The position numbers were made by a program, and so were the translations under genes. Positions 56,191 through 64,000 of a stretch of 64,000 nt of DNA are shown piece by piece. Source of the stretch: Hippopus hippopus (Eukaryota > Mollusca > Bivalvia > Cardiida > Cardiidae); the NCBI GenBank assembly GCA_946811185.2, contig OX328105.1:41900845-41964844 (forward strand), given 5' to 3'. Every line of letters begins with the position of its first letter. The first letter of the stretch is position 1. The notes below the pieces were generated by a model, which saw only the letters and a program-made list of their open reading frames with translations, did not search any database and was not told the DNA's origin.

Positions 56191-56266
56191 ATCCTCTTTT
56201 TTCTTTCTTGTATGTTATCAATGCTATAGTATCTCAAAAAGGAGAAAAGGTGTTAAAATACATTTG

Positions 56267-56551
56267 AACCGCGCTCGGGCAAAAAAAAAAGGGGGGGGGG
56301 GGGGGGGAGAGGGGCTTAACGCTTCTCTGTGCTGCATTATACCAAGCAAGTCGTCACATAATTATGAATCCAAAAATTCAATTTTGTCTGGCAACCGTCT
56401 GAATCATGGGATAACCGGTCCTTTGACATGTAGAAAACTGACCAGTACCAGAAAGTTTTCGACGCAGGATCAGCTGCGCGGACTGCGCAGGCTGACATGA
56501 GTCGATGATTTTTGCAGATGCATAACTCCCTTTTTACAGAGCATGGCTCAT
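56267..56551. mobile_element. Family C MITE, copy C7
   Basis: GAACCGCGCTCGGGC, an expanded A-run then G-run (56281-56314), core CAGGATCAGCTGCGCGGACT / GCGCAGGCTGACATGAGTCG, right end CTTTTTACAGAGCATGGCTC. Confidence 0.85.
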
Positions 56552-56633
56552 TTAGAAATAAAACGGAATAAAATATATCATTGAAAGAAGATTCCCTAAT
56601 TGAATAGTGAAATAGAGTTTTAGGACACAAACC

Positions 56634-56874
56634 ATAACCCTTTGCCAGAAAGTCCCAAGTTTAAGGAGCCTGAGGCAGAAAGAATACTAAAAACATGAAA
56701 ACATTGGTGAAGAAAGAGAAAATGCTGATGACCAGTATCTATCTCCTTTGCCCACAATTTTTTTCCTATTTATAGTCATAAATAAATTACATCATTTTAA
56801 CCTTTTTATTTTGTCGTCTGCAAATGCTATAAATATGAATGAGTAAAAAATGTTGTGGTCTGGTTAAGAGTAAA
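56634..56874. mobile_element. Family B MITE, copy B20
   Basis: AACCCTTTGCCAGAAAGTCC, GAAAATGCTGATGACCAGTA, TTGTCGTCTGCAAATGCTAT, GTGGTCTGGTTAAGAGTAAA. Confidence 0.8.
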
Positions 56875-57053
56875 GGTGCCATTTTGCACAGTGAGTAGCC
56901 TTCGTTGCCAGATAGAACAATAAACGTGTGCACTCTACTCGTTCATCTGTACTATCCGCTTTGCACAGACTTTTCGCATAAGAGCAACCATGGATTGCTT
57001 TTATCTGGGTCCTTTTTCTAGACTAAAAATGTCCGTTGGATTTATCCGGAACT

Positions 57054-57264
57054 TTAACCCACTACCACACAGTTCTGACTCTTATCGACCCTGAAAGAGA
57101 ACGCTTTTGAAAATATTATCGTAAAAGAAGAAAATACTAGTAAAATACAATGTTTTCTATCTTGTCGCAGACATAAATTGTCATTTGGGCACCATTTAAT
57201 TTATTCTCTGCAAATACTTTCAGTTTGGATGAGTAAAAAGTTTGTCGTTTTGTTAAGAATTAAG
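57054..57264. mobile_element. Family B MITE, copy B21, abutting exon B
   Basis: TTAACCCACTACCACACAGT left and TTGTCGTTTTGTTAAGAATT, continuing as AA, right. Its right tip is about 17 bp from the exon B splice acceptor (57280-57281). Confidence 0.8.
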
Positions 57265-57281
57265 GCTGAATTCCGTTTTAG

Positions 57282-57383
57282 AACTACCTGGTCGGCCAAA
57301 CGATGTCCTCATGTTACCTTGCAAAACTAACGAAAGACGAACAAGATCATGTTCACACAAACAGAGGAATGGAAGATTTAGAG
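57282..57383 (+). CDS. BRICHOS-like gene 1, exon B
   Basis: Thirty-four codons (NYLVGQTMSSCYLAKLTKDE ... GMEDLE) between TTCCGTTTTAG and GTACGT, phase 0. YLVGQ...CYLAKL fits the BRICHOS second strand with its first conserved Cys, 14 residues after the acidic residue of exon A. Exon B of gene 2 is the same length and matches at 23 of 34 positions, including the run EQDHVHTN. Such conservation amid unrelated intron sequence shows selection on the protein. The upstream intron is 7.9 kb. Confidence 0.78.
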
Positions 57384-57639
57384 GTACGTTTTTTAATCCA
57401 TTCTTTCTATCATTTGCCTATTTTTAAAGCCGATACTGCAACACGTGTAATGTCGTACGCAAACAATACGACCCAGCCAAACCAGTAAATGCAGACAACA
57501 GACTGTCAAGTACTTGTGTCGCAGACAGCGGTTATCGTTAAAGCACTATAGGAATCAACACAGCAGCTGTGCTTGATTTTTCCGGCGATGCAGTTTGGTG
57601 CTTGTCTCCCCGCAAAAATAAATGCTATTTTTTCATTAT

Positions 57640-58000
57640 GAAATCCTATTTCGATAAAACTCAATAATACTTTGTGATCTCGAAATAGTACTCATAGTTC
57701 GATGAAACGAAATAATAATTCTTTTGACGAAAAAATAATTCGTTTTAAAACGAATAATTGTTCATTTTAACGAAATATTTATTCGTTTTAACGAAACCCT
57801 ACGATGAAATTAAATGATAACCTCTTCACATGAGGTCTATTCGTGAATGACGAAAATTAAATCATTTATTTTTTTCTCGAATGAACATTTCGATAAAAAA
57901 AGATGGCATTTCCTTTATAAAAATGTTTTTATGTTCTCTCAAGATAATATTTCGATAAAACGAATCAATATTTCGTTTTATCGATTTGGCTTTTGTTATA
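57640..58000. repeat. Cluster of TTCGTTTTAACGAA-type palindromes
   Basis: Repeated ATTCGTTTTAAAACGAAT, TTCGTTTTAACGAAA and TTTCGATAAAACGAAT segments fill the intron between exons B and C. It also creates the false N-terminal part of an ORF starting at 57847. Confidence 0.7.
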
Positions 58001-58080
58001 ACGAATTTAAAAGGAGAACATATTTGACACATGACACCTACGGTGCTCCGTATAATATAAATATTGACTTTATTTTCCAG

Positions 58081-58242
58081 TTATTGATGCTTCGAGACAT
58101 GCTGGGTAAACTTAATGAAACACGTATCTACCACGACGGCACCCTACCGGGCAACATTCAGAACTGGTGTAGTCACCGTGACCTTTACCTTCTAGAACGC
58201 CCATTAGATATTATTACGACAGCAATCTCGCTTATTGGTTGA
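58081..58242 (+). CDS. BRICHOS-like gene 1, terminal exon C
   Basis: After TTTATTTTCCAG, 53 codons and TGA. LLMLRDMLGKLNET is the predicted helix. TRIYHDG and DLYLLERP are beta-like. NWC carries the second conserved Cys, as in other BRICHOS C-terminal motifs (C-x4-5-Y). The protein stops 16 residues after that motif with a hydrophobic tail (DIITTAISLIG), so any client segment must be this tail or the N-terminal leader. An ORF extending upstream to 57847 is intronic repeat. AATAAA signals follow at 58299 and 58310. Confidence 0.78.
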   Translation, partial: LLMLRDMLGKLNETRIYHDGTLPGNIQNWCSHRDLYLLERPLDIITTAISLIG

Positions 58243-58298
58243 GATGAAATAGATATTTGTTTTAGAAATTTTATTCAGCATCTAGGCCATCGGTCCGT

Positions 58299-58315
58299 AA
58301 TAAAAGAAAAATAAA
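58299..58315 (+). terminator. Polyadenylation signals, gene 1
   Basis: AATAAA at 58299-58304 and 58310-58315, about 57 bp after the stop. A family B MITE starts ~40 bp later. Confidence 0.55.
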
Positions 58316-58351
58316 TGAATGCGATCTATTAAATTTAAATGTACGAAAGAA

Positions 58352-58555
58352 CTCCCCAGTCTGACCCGGAGAAAGAAAGCTCCTTAAAACCTTGTTTGAA
58401 AAGGAGAAAATGCTGATGACCAGCATTTTCTCTTTTTCTAACAAGGTTTTCTGCCCATTCTGTGACAAGTTCCGTCATTTCAACCACTTTCTTTTGTTGG
58501 ATCGAATGCTTTCAATTTGGAATAGTCCAAAATTTCGATATCTGATAAAGGACTT
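58352..58555. mobile_element. Family B MITE, copy B22
   Basis: AAAAGGAGAAAATGCTGATG / ACCAGCATTTTCTCTTTTTC core at 58399-58438, tail GATCGAATGCTTTCAATTTG, continuing as GAATAGTCCAAAATTTCG. Confidence 0.85.
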
Positions 58556-58897
58556 ATCGAAGTAGCTTTGAATCACTTTGACTTATCTGTCATACTTGGT
58601 TTTAATCGTTTGGTTTTTTTTGTGTCTTCGTGTGTGTGTTTATTTTTTTTTTTGTTCATATATATGAATGTATCTATGATGTGTTACGTTGTGTTGTATT
58701 GTGTTATTTATTGTTATGTTATGTTATGTCATGATCTGGCTGTCTGTCTTTTACGACACTTTCAACAATTTCGGCTCTATCACGACGGCAAGTGTAGCTC
58801 TCTTTATACTCATTATGTTTCCTTGTATACCTTTACAAATATCATGCACAGCTTTCTGTTCAAAACAATGGGTTTTTCCACTCGAAAATAAAATCCC
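58556..58897. other. Intergenic; exon 1 of gene 2 not found
   Basis: T/G-rich with TGTTATG-type short repeats (58680-58735). Hydrophobic ORFs here arise from that composition. The Met exon of gene 2 should lie between here and 60197. Confidence 0.35.
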
Positions 58898-59015
58898 CGA
58901 AATAGTTTTCAACAGTGAGAGAGGAATAAATTCTGTCGCAATGGCGATCATCAGTCCCCCTCCCCCTGTGCGTTACCGATTGAACGACCGGATTTGGCTG
59001 TATATGTGTTGAATG
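58898..59015 (-). mobile_element. SINE S1 fragment
   Basis: AACAGTGAGAGAGGAATAAA, GTCGCAATGGCGATCATCAG, then GTGCGTTACCGATTGAACGA from the tRNA-like head. Confidence 0.7.
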
Positions 59016-59165
59016 ACAACCAAAGATAAGGTAGAACAACAACATGACTTGGCTTTGAAGAGATAACAAAGTTCAAATTCACAGTGCTTTTTGTTTTCTT
59101 CGACCAAAAATGAGACACGTTTACTTCAGCTTGGTGGTAATTTTTTAATGCTTTTTACCTGACTG

Positions 59166-59226
59166 TTCTTTTTCTTCTTCTTCTTCCCCTTCTTCTTCTC
59201 CTTCTTCTTCTTCTTCTTCTTCTCCC
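59166..59226. repeat. (TTC)n microsatellite
   Basis: About 60 bp of CTT/TTC units with CCC interruptions. The Lys-rich minus ORF is an artefact. Confidence 0.95.
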
Positions 59227-59837
59227 TCAGCATACCAGAATGCAAGACGAAAAAGCTAAATGCTAATGTATGGCGTGCTATGATGGTTAGAAAAACTTTG
59301 TGGATATGTGATTGAATAAACGGCACCAACGGTTTGCTCCTTTTTTAACATTCTTCCCCGAAATAATCTGATGCAAAGGGATAAAAGACACATGATTTGA
59401 CATAAGTTGGCTTTTGAGATAATATTTTATTAAAAAAATGTGTAATGATTGGATCTATATGCTATAGCCATATATTCATGAATGAAACCTACCCAATTCT
59501 TTGACACTAGTTTACGTTTCAGATTAGAAGAAATCCTAAGAAACAGACATATATCCGTTCAATTTGAATTATTAAAGTAAAACAAAGCTTGGCTTCACCA
59601 AGATCATCAATTTGCATAGTTAACTGACCGGGATATTCGTGTCTAGCGTGATTTGGAAATAAGGACGGGAATGTGTAGAATACTGTAATAAATGGCGTCA
59701 CATTAGACTCTGAGACTTCATAAAGTCTTACCTCAAAAGTGTGTAAAATAAGAAAATTCGTAACGGCTCTATTGCATTGGAAACGAGGAAGGTTAGATCA
59801 ATGTGAGAGCTCAACCAGTTTCTTTTCGATAATTGAG
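59227..59837. other. No gene; traces of repeat L
   Basis: 59725-59800 (TTACCTCAAAAGTGTGTAAA, continuing as ATAAGAAAATTCG, and AACGGCTCTATTGCATTGGA) matches the inverted L ends. Confidence 0.4.
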
Positions 59838-59995
59838 TGTTACAGGATTCATTCCTCTCTCGCCGCTGATCAATCTTTCGACGTTATTTATCAGAGAAAG
59901 CAGCCAGTTGGTTGGGAAGAATATTTTGCAAAGTACTAGTAAATGAAATAATTTAGAAAACGGCATTAAACACCATACAATCAATAGATCTATGT
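59838..59995 (+). mobile_element. SINE S1, 5'-truncated copy
   Basis: CAGGATTCATTCCTCTCTCG, AAAGCAGCCAGTTGGTTGGG, AACGGCATTAAACACCATAC, ending CAATCAATA. Confidence 0.85.
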
Positions 59996-60197
59996 GATAA
60001 AAGTACACCCGACATGTCAACTGATTTTCACTACAGTGGACGCATTGTTCTTCAACGAAATATTATTAATGATTCTTTTTTATTTCGAGATGTGTAGTAT
60101 AATAGTAAAGCGCATGTAAACGCCTCCAACAGAATTTTAGTTCTTCGTGATAAGCAGTATATTCTAAACCAAGACATGACTTAAACCTATTTCCTAG

Positions 60198-60293
60198 GTA
60201 TCGACGTTCGTAGCGCTGGGGTCCTGTGCAAACAGTCACCACGGTCCGCCTGTGGAACACAGCACTGTAAACTTTTACTATGATCCAGAAGGG
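60198..60293 (+). CDS. BRICHOS-like gene 2, exon A
   Basis: Thirty-two codons after TATTTCCTAG. VSTFVALGSCANSHHG resembles the end of a signal peptide with cleavage near CANS. EHSTVNFYYDPEG is the first BRICHOS strand, with the Asp that is nearly invariant in the family. TAG lies in frame immediately upstream, so an earlier exon must supply the Met. The donor is GTTGGT, weaker than gene 1's GTAAGT, but phase 0 and alignment to gene 1 support it. A GTATCT donor 4 bp later would break phase. Confidence 0.72.
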
Positions 60294-60421
60294 GTTGGTA
60301 TCTTGTCTTTATTGTTCCTCCACGAAATTACGTGTAAGTTTTTTGGCTTTATTCTTTGGTGAAAATCTGACATATTGCGTTCGTGAAAGTATTTGACTTC
60401 GCATATGCCGTTAACCTGAAC

Positions 60422-60931
60422 ATTATTAGTTGTACGGTCAGGTGGCAGGGGACTTGGAAACTTGTTCACGGTTGAGGCGAATCATGTCGCCCCGAGCCGC
60501 GACATGATTCGCCTCAGCCGTGAACAAGTTTCCAAGTCCCCTGACACCTGACCGAACAACGAATTTATTATACTGCAAAGGTTTACCATTCCAACGTGTG
60601 TTAAGCGAAATTTCCCTCTTTTATTGTCTCAAAAATTGAGTACGCTGACGAAAGAGATTTTCCCTTCTGAGTGTCCCAATTCAATGAAAACTGACGTCAC
60701 TGGAAACTGACGTCACTGAAACCTTGGTAAAACGTGCAGTTTGGTGCATACTCTTGATGATTTCACTGCGATGGACATCCATTTTGGATGTTGTGTTGAT
60801 AGTGTAGTCATGTATACGAAGCTCCCGAAAGGGAAACTTCTTTTACGTGGGTTTTGCCAGTGTACATGATATATATGTTCGGGGCTTATTATCCAATTAG
60901 ATCACGAGAAATTTCTTTGCAGTATAATAAT
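60422..60931 (+). mobile_element. Family E element, copy E4 (internally deleted)
   Basis: ATTATTAGTTGTACGGTCAG start, clean palindromic arm to 60560, CRE pair at 60692-60715, right tip CTTTGCAGTATAATAA. The segment with the ATG exon is deleted near 60780. Lies in intron A-B of gene 2. Confidence 0.85.
60692..60715. promoter_or_regulatory. Two CRE motifs in E4
   Basis: TGACGTCA at 60692-60699 and 60708-60715, same 16 bp spacing as in E2. Confidence 0.4.
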
Positions 60932-61162
60932 AAGCGCCATAGACGGAGAGTGTGGCGTTTTGTGCACCACATAGATAAAGAACAGACTACACAAGGCATA
61001 AAGTCTGATTTTGGAACCAAAGGATAAATCCCAGTTTCACCAAATTGTATCTTCAGCCGTCGTTTTAGGTCGAGTTTATGAAACAGCTCATGATAAAGTA
61101 GAAAGATAGTCACAAAAAGCTAAGAATGCTACTGTGAAGTGCATTAAAGTAAATTTACAAGA

Positions 61163-61412
61163 GAGCCATGCTCTGACAAAAGGGGGTTTGGTGAATCTTC
61201 GCGATGTATTATACCAAGCAAGTTATCACATAATAATGGATCTATAAAATCCAGTTTGTCTATCAATAGATTGGATCATGAGGTAGAGTGGTCCTTGGAC
61301 AAGCAGAAAATTGACCATTGGCAAAAAGTTTCGACCCATGTCAGCCTGCGCAGGCTGACATGAATCAATTTTTTTGCAGATGCATTAGACCCCCTTTTCA
61401 CAGAGCATGACT
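61163..61412. mobile_element. Family C MITE, copy C8 (full length)
   Basis: AGAGCCATGCTCTGACAAAA, continuing as GGGGGTTTGG, left; TTAGACCCCCTTTTCACAGA, continuing as GCATGAC, right; core CCATGTCAGCCTGCGCAGGC, continuing as TGACATGAATC. Confidence 0.9.
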
Positions 61413-61657
61413 ATAATGAAAAATCGTGTTCAGCTGAGTTGAGCACTGAAAATGTTTTATAAGCACTTGCCGAGGTTTATAACCTGAGAAAATATTAAAA
61501 TGTTCCACCATAAAAATAAATAGCAATATACGACCAATTTCTGTTATTGCCGTAAAGTTTTAAAAATCGGTTTGTCATCAGAAAAAAATATGAAGGAAAT
61601 ATTTTTTAAATGCTTTGAAATTACATGTAGTTTATACTCTTTTTTATTATTCGCCAG

Positions 61658-61759
61658 TCTTACCTAGTTGCCCAGACGGCGTCACGTTGTTTTATGGCTA
61701 AACTGAACCGTGAAGAGCAAGACCATGTTCACACCAACACAGGAATGGACGATCTTGAG
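61658..61759 (+). CDS. BRICHOS-like gene 2, exon B
   Basis: Thirty-four codons (SYLVAQTASRCFMAKLNREE ... GMDDLE) between ATTCGCCAG and GTAAAT, phase 0. RCFMAKLNREE closely follows the family pattern of a Cys within a hydrophobic strand followed by a polar turn. Same length and boundaries as gene 1 exon B. No stop or frameshift is seen. Confidence 0.78.
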
Positions 61760-61794
61760 GTAAATTTGATTGATTTAGCGTTTATTTATCGTCA

Positions 61795-62008
61795 CCAACG
61801 ATTGTCCAATCGGGCGACGCCTCCAGAAGTCTGTAAATATGATTCGGGGGATAGTGAAAGATTCGGATAAACCATTCCGTGGCGTCCAGTTCTTTAATGT
61901 GCTCTTAGCATAGCAACGTCAGACACCTAGGCTTAACGTCTCCTCCGAGAGACTATTAGCGACTTTAGTTGGCCAGCCTTGGGAATCGAACTCGCCCTCT
62001 CAAGTATA
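61795..62008 (-). mobile_element. SINE S3 with tRNA-like head
   Basis: Minus strand: GGGCGAGTTCGATTCCCAAG, continuing as G, is a B box. Body GAGACGTTAAGCCTAGGTGT and GCACATTAAAGAACTGGACG follows, reminiscent of SINE bodies widespread in marine animals. The 5' part of its head is cut off where the next SINE begins. Confidence 0.5.
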
Positions 62009-62012
62009 CCGA

Positions 62013-62294
62013 GCCGAGTCCGATAGCTCAGTCAGCAGAATACAGAGCTTTAGACCAGGGGGGAAGCTGGTTTGAATCCCCAGCTCGGCCAATTTCTTTC
62101 GGAGGATTGATTATAATCAATTCGACGGGATCTCTCACCGCTGATCATTGTCACAATGATGGTTAAGTGGGAAAGCAGCCAGTGGCTTGGGAATATAAAC
62201 AGAAACTCCTGGAAATTGATAGGTGCACTGGCCGCCACGATGTAAATGAAATAATGCTGTAAAAGCGTTTAACACCAACAAAACGAAAATACAG
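62013..62294 (+). mobile_element. SINE S1, complete copy with best tRNA-like head
   Basis: Head GCCGAGTCCGATAGCTCAGT, continuing as CAGCAGA (A box), then CTGGTTTGAATCCCCAGCTC, continuing as GGC (B box and acceptor). Body as in the other S1 copies, ending AAAAGCGTTTAACACCAACA. Lies in intron B-C of gene 2. Confidence 0.9.
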
Positions 62295-62449
62295 TATACT
62301 GATATTTGTCAACCTCGTGCTCTCTAACAAGCTCATCAGGCTCAATATGGGTAGAGGTACAAAATTTGGGGGCCCTGCGTGGCATTCTCAGGTGACCTGT
62401 TTTGCTAGACTGGATCGAACTGGGATTTCTTGATCGCTAATCCAGTTGC

Positions 62450-62665
62450 TGAATTAATTCAAGACTTGTCTAAGCTGAAAGCATCGGCAGACGGCACATC
62501 AAATGAGTCTCAAATGATGGGATCTGTCTATGGAAGTGCAAAAAATATGGTGAGATAAGAAGAAAATGCTGGTTACCAGCATTTTATCCTTTTTCCACTA
62601 TGTTTTCAAAAGTCTATTTTCACAGGGTCATATAAAAATCAGGATTATTGAGAAACGATCAATTA
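62450..62665. mobile_element. Family B MITE, copy B23
   Basis: CAAGACTTGTCTAAGCTGAA, GCAGACGGCACATCAAATGA, core AAATGCTGGTTACCAGCATT, continuing as TTATCC. Outer tips eroded. Confidence 0.8.
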
Positions 62666-63091
62666 GTGAGCCATGACTATTATTCTTACACGAGACGTCT
62701 TGTTTTTTACCCAGCTTAAACATAATTTAGCTATATCACGCTACTAGCTGTTTGTCTATGTTTATACAGGGTTTTGCAAGTACTTAGCTTGGATTCTGTG
62801 GTATCTTGCATAAGGACACTCCCACATGACTGGCATTGCCGGCGGGTACCGAGTCTGAACTTTTGGGTTACACTTCTAACGTGGGAATTACTTAATTAAT
62901 CCACTTGAGCCACCTATGACGTTACGTCTTCTGCTGACGTACCCTAGTACAGCTTTAAATTGCAGAATGATGACAGCTTTCCTTTCCACGTGGTAACTTA
63001 AACATCATAAAGCAGCTGTACAGATATAGTCTCAAAATGATCTGTCCTTTTGTGTTCGACGAGTTTTAACATGCTTTTTTGTAACTTTCAG
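62666..63091. other. Intron remainder; nothing recognised
   Basis: No repeat recognised. Normal pyrimidine-rich acceptor TTTTTTGTAACTTTCAG at its end. Confidence 0.4.
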
Positions 63092-63259
63092 TTAAAAATG
63101 TTGCGAGAAATGCTTGGGAAATTGCCAGAAACCAAAATCTACCATGATGACGCACATTTACCGGCCAATATTCAGCGATGGTGCCAAACACGTGACATAT
63201 ATATTCTAGAGCGCCCTCTTGACAACGTCATGACAACGCTGATGTCAATCATTGGTTGA
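63092..63259 (+). CDS. BRICHOS-like gene 2, terminal exon C
   Basis: Fifty-five codons and TGA. LKMLREMLGKLPETKIYHDD (helix then strand), NIQRWCQTRDIYILERP (second Cys and final strand) and a hydrophobic tail DNVMTTLMSIIG. Compared with gene 1 it has one extra residue after YHDD and one near the C terminus. AATAAA follows 36 bp after the stop, giving a short 3' UTR. The protein would be about 120 residues plus the missing first exon. Confidence 0.8.
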   Translation, partial: LKMLREMLGKLPETKIYHDDAHLPANIQRWCQTRDIYILERPLDNVMTTLMSIIG

Positions 63260-63294
63260 CTTGTATTCTAACCCTGCCTTGTATGCAAATATCA

Positions 63295-63300
63295 AATAAA
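63295..63300 (+). terminator. Polyadenylation signal, gene 2
   Basis: AATAAA at 63295-63300, followed by T-rich sequence. Confidence 0.65.
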
Positions 63301-63609
63301 AATTCAAAGATCTCTGTTCATATTATTCTTTCTTTGTAAAATGTAGTACTCCAAATTCTCGAGTTCTATGGTGCATGTAAGTTCACTAAAAAGAACAAAT
63401 AGATTGAGATTGTTTTCATATAACTTAATTCTTTCACTAGTGGATAACATGGATCAACCTTCATAGACGTTATAACTAAGTGAAAACGGAAAAAGGGCTT
63501 ATGAAATTTGTGTAATATACATGTAACTAAACTTCAAACTCCTTGTCTCTGAATTCATTTACGGAATACTTTGCAAACTATCGATATGTAAGAAAAATGT
63601 AAGAAAAAC
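63301..63609. other. Intergenic; nothing recognised
   Basis: AT-rich; no gene or element seen. Confidence 0.35.
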
Positions 63610-63815
63610 GAACCACGTTCTGTGGAAATGGAGTTTAACGCGTACTGCGCAGGCTGACCTGAATCGAAAATTATCGCTGTTAGTTAATACTTTGCATATC
63701 AAAGGACAGTCTACCTCATTATTTAGTCGGCTGTCAGACAAAATGGATTTTATGGATCCACAACTATGTGATGACTTGTTTGATATAATGCATCATGGAG
63801 ATGCAATGTTCTATC
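63610..63815. mobile_element. Family C MITE, copy C9
   Basis: GAACCACGTTCTGTGG left. Half the core palindrome lost (ACTGCGCAGGCTGACCTGAA only). Then AAATGGATTTTATGGATCCA and ATGATGACTTGTTTG-like sequence. Confidence 0.75.
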
Positions 63816-63904
63816 ACGAAACACTGAAATTTTCTTTGTTCGATAATCGAGCACCGTTACTAAAATTAGCACATTGGCGCCCTATATCGCCTTTAAATCT
63901 ACAT

Positions 63905-64000
63905 GTGAGCCATGCTTTGGCAAAAGGGGCTTTAATGCATCTCCGTGGTCTATGGTACGATGAGCAATCACATAATTATGAATTCATAATATCCACCTTT
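63905..64000. mobile_element. Family C MITE, copy C10 (cut by window end)
   Basis: GTGAGCCATGCTTTGGCAAA, continuing as AGGGGCTTTAATGCATCTCC, and ATAATTATGAATTCATAATA, continuing as TCCACC. Confidence 0.75.

Noticed and set aside
57847..58242. 131-codon ORF taken as one gene
   Set aside because: Only 58081-58242 is conserved with gene 2. The upstream part is intronic AT-rich palindromic repeat, and a good acceptor separates them.
58568..58891. Hydrophobic 107-codon ORFs as possible signal-peptide exon of gene 2
   Set aside because: Composition arises from TGTTATG-type short repeats, and no donor in the right phase was found with confidence.
59126..59329. Lys-rich minus-strand ORF
   Set aside because: Encoded by the TTC microsatellite.

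Overview
The window reads as eukaryotic, AT-rich, repeat-saturated DNA. Evidence: GT-AG introns, tRNA-derived SINEs, a LINE and hundreds of bases of hairpin MITE sequence per few kb. No bacterial gene structure is visible. The repeat types and the gene family found suggest a mollusc, most likely a heterodont bivalve. That assignment is inference from general familiarity, not from a search.

Only about 0.7 kb looks like host protein-coding sequence. It forms two paralogous three-exon genes on the + strand. Gene 1 has exons at 49272-49370, 57282-57383 and 58081-58242. Gene 2 has exons at 60198-60293, 61658-61759 and 63092-63259. All their introns are phase 0 and the exon boundaries match between copies. 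Each encodes about 120 visible residues: a hydrophobic leader-like stretch, then a domain whose layout matches BRICHOS (beta strand with an acidic residue, 14 residues to a Cys, a helix rich in Leu/Met, a second Cys, and a final D-[IL]-Y-[IL]-L-E-R-P strand). The exons carrying the initiator Met were not found.

1-49 kb holds no convincing gene. It is a mosaic of transposable-element relics. Family A and family B hairpin MITEs together give about 50 copies or fragments. Family C and D MITEs share a central palindrome. Family E is a roughly 0.5-1.06 kb element with a palindromic end, CRE motifs and a small ATG exon followed by a splice donor. Also present are a 1.2 kb foldback element (34982-36153), a Tc1/mariner-like relic (17478-18952), several SINE families and older dispersed repeats.

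49-58 kb is the 7.9 kb first visible intron of gene 1. It contains a ~2.1 kb minisatellite of a ~22-23 bp unit, split by a 3.8 kb CR1-like LINE (49748-53533) flanked by a 10 bp target-site duplication. The LINE has an N-terminal 2A-like motif (GDVHPNPGP), apurinic endonuclease and reverse transcriptase, but is broken by two frameshifts and two stops. Gene 2 introns (60-63 kb) are likewise filled with an E element, a C MITE, SINEs and a B MITE. Repeat families are lettered here for internal reference only; no database names were checked.
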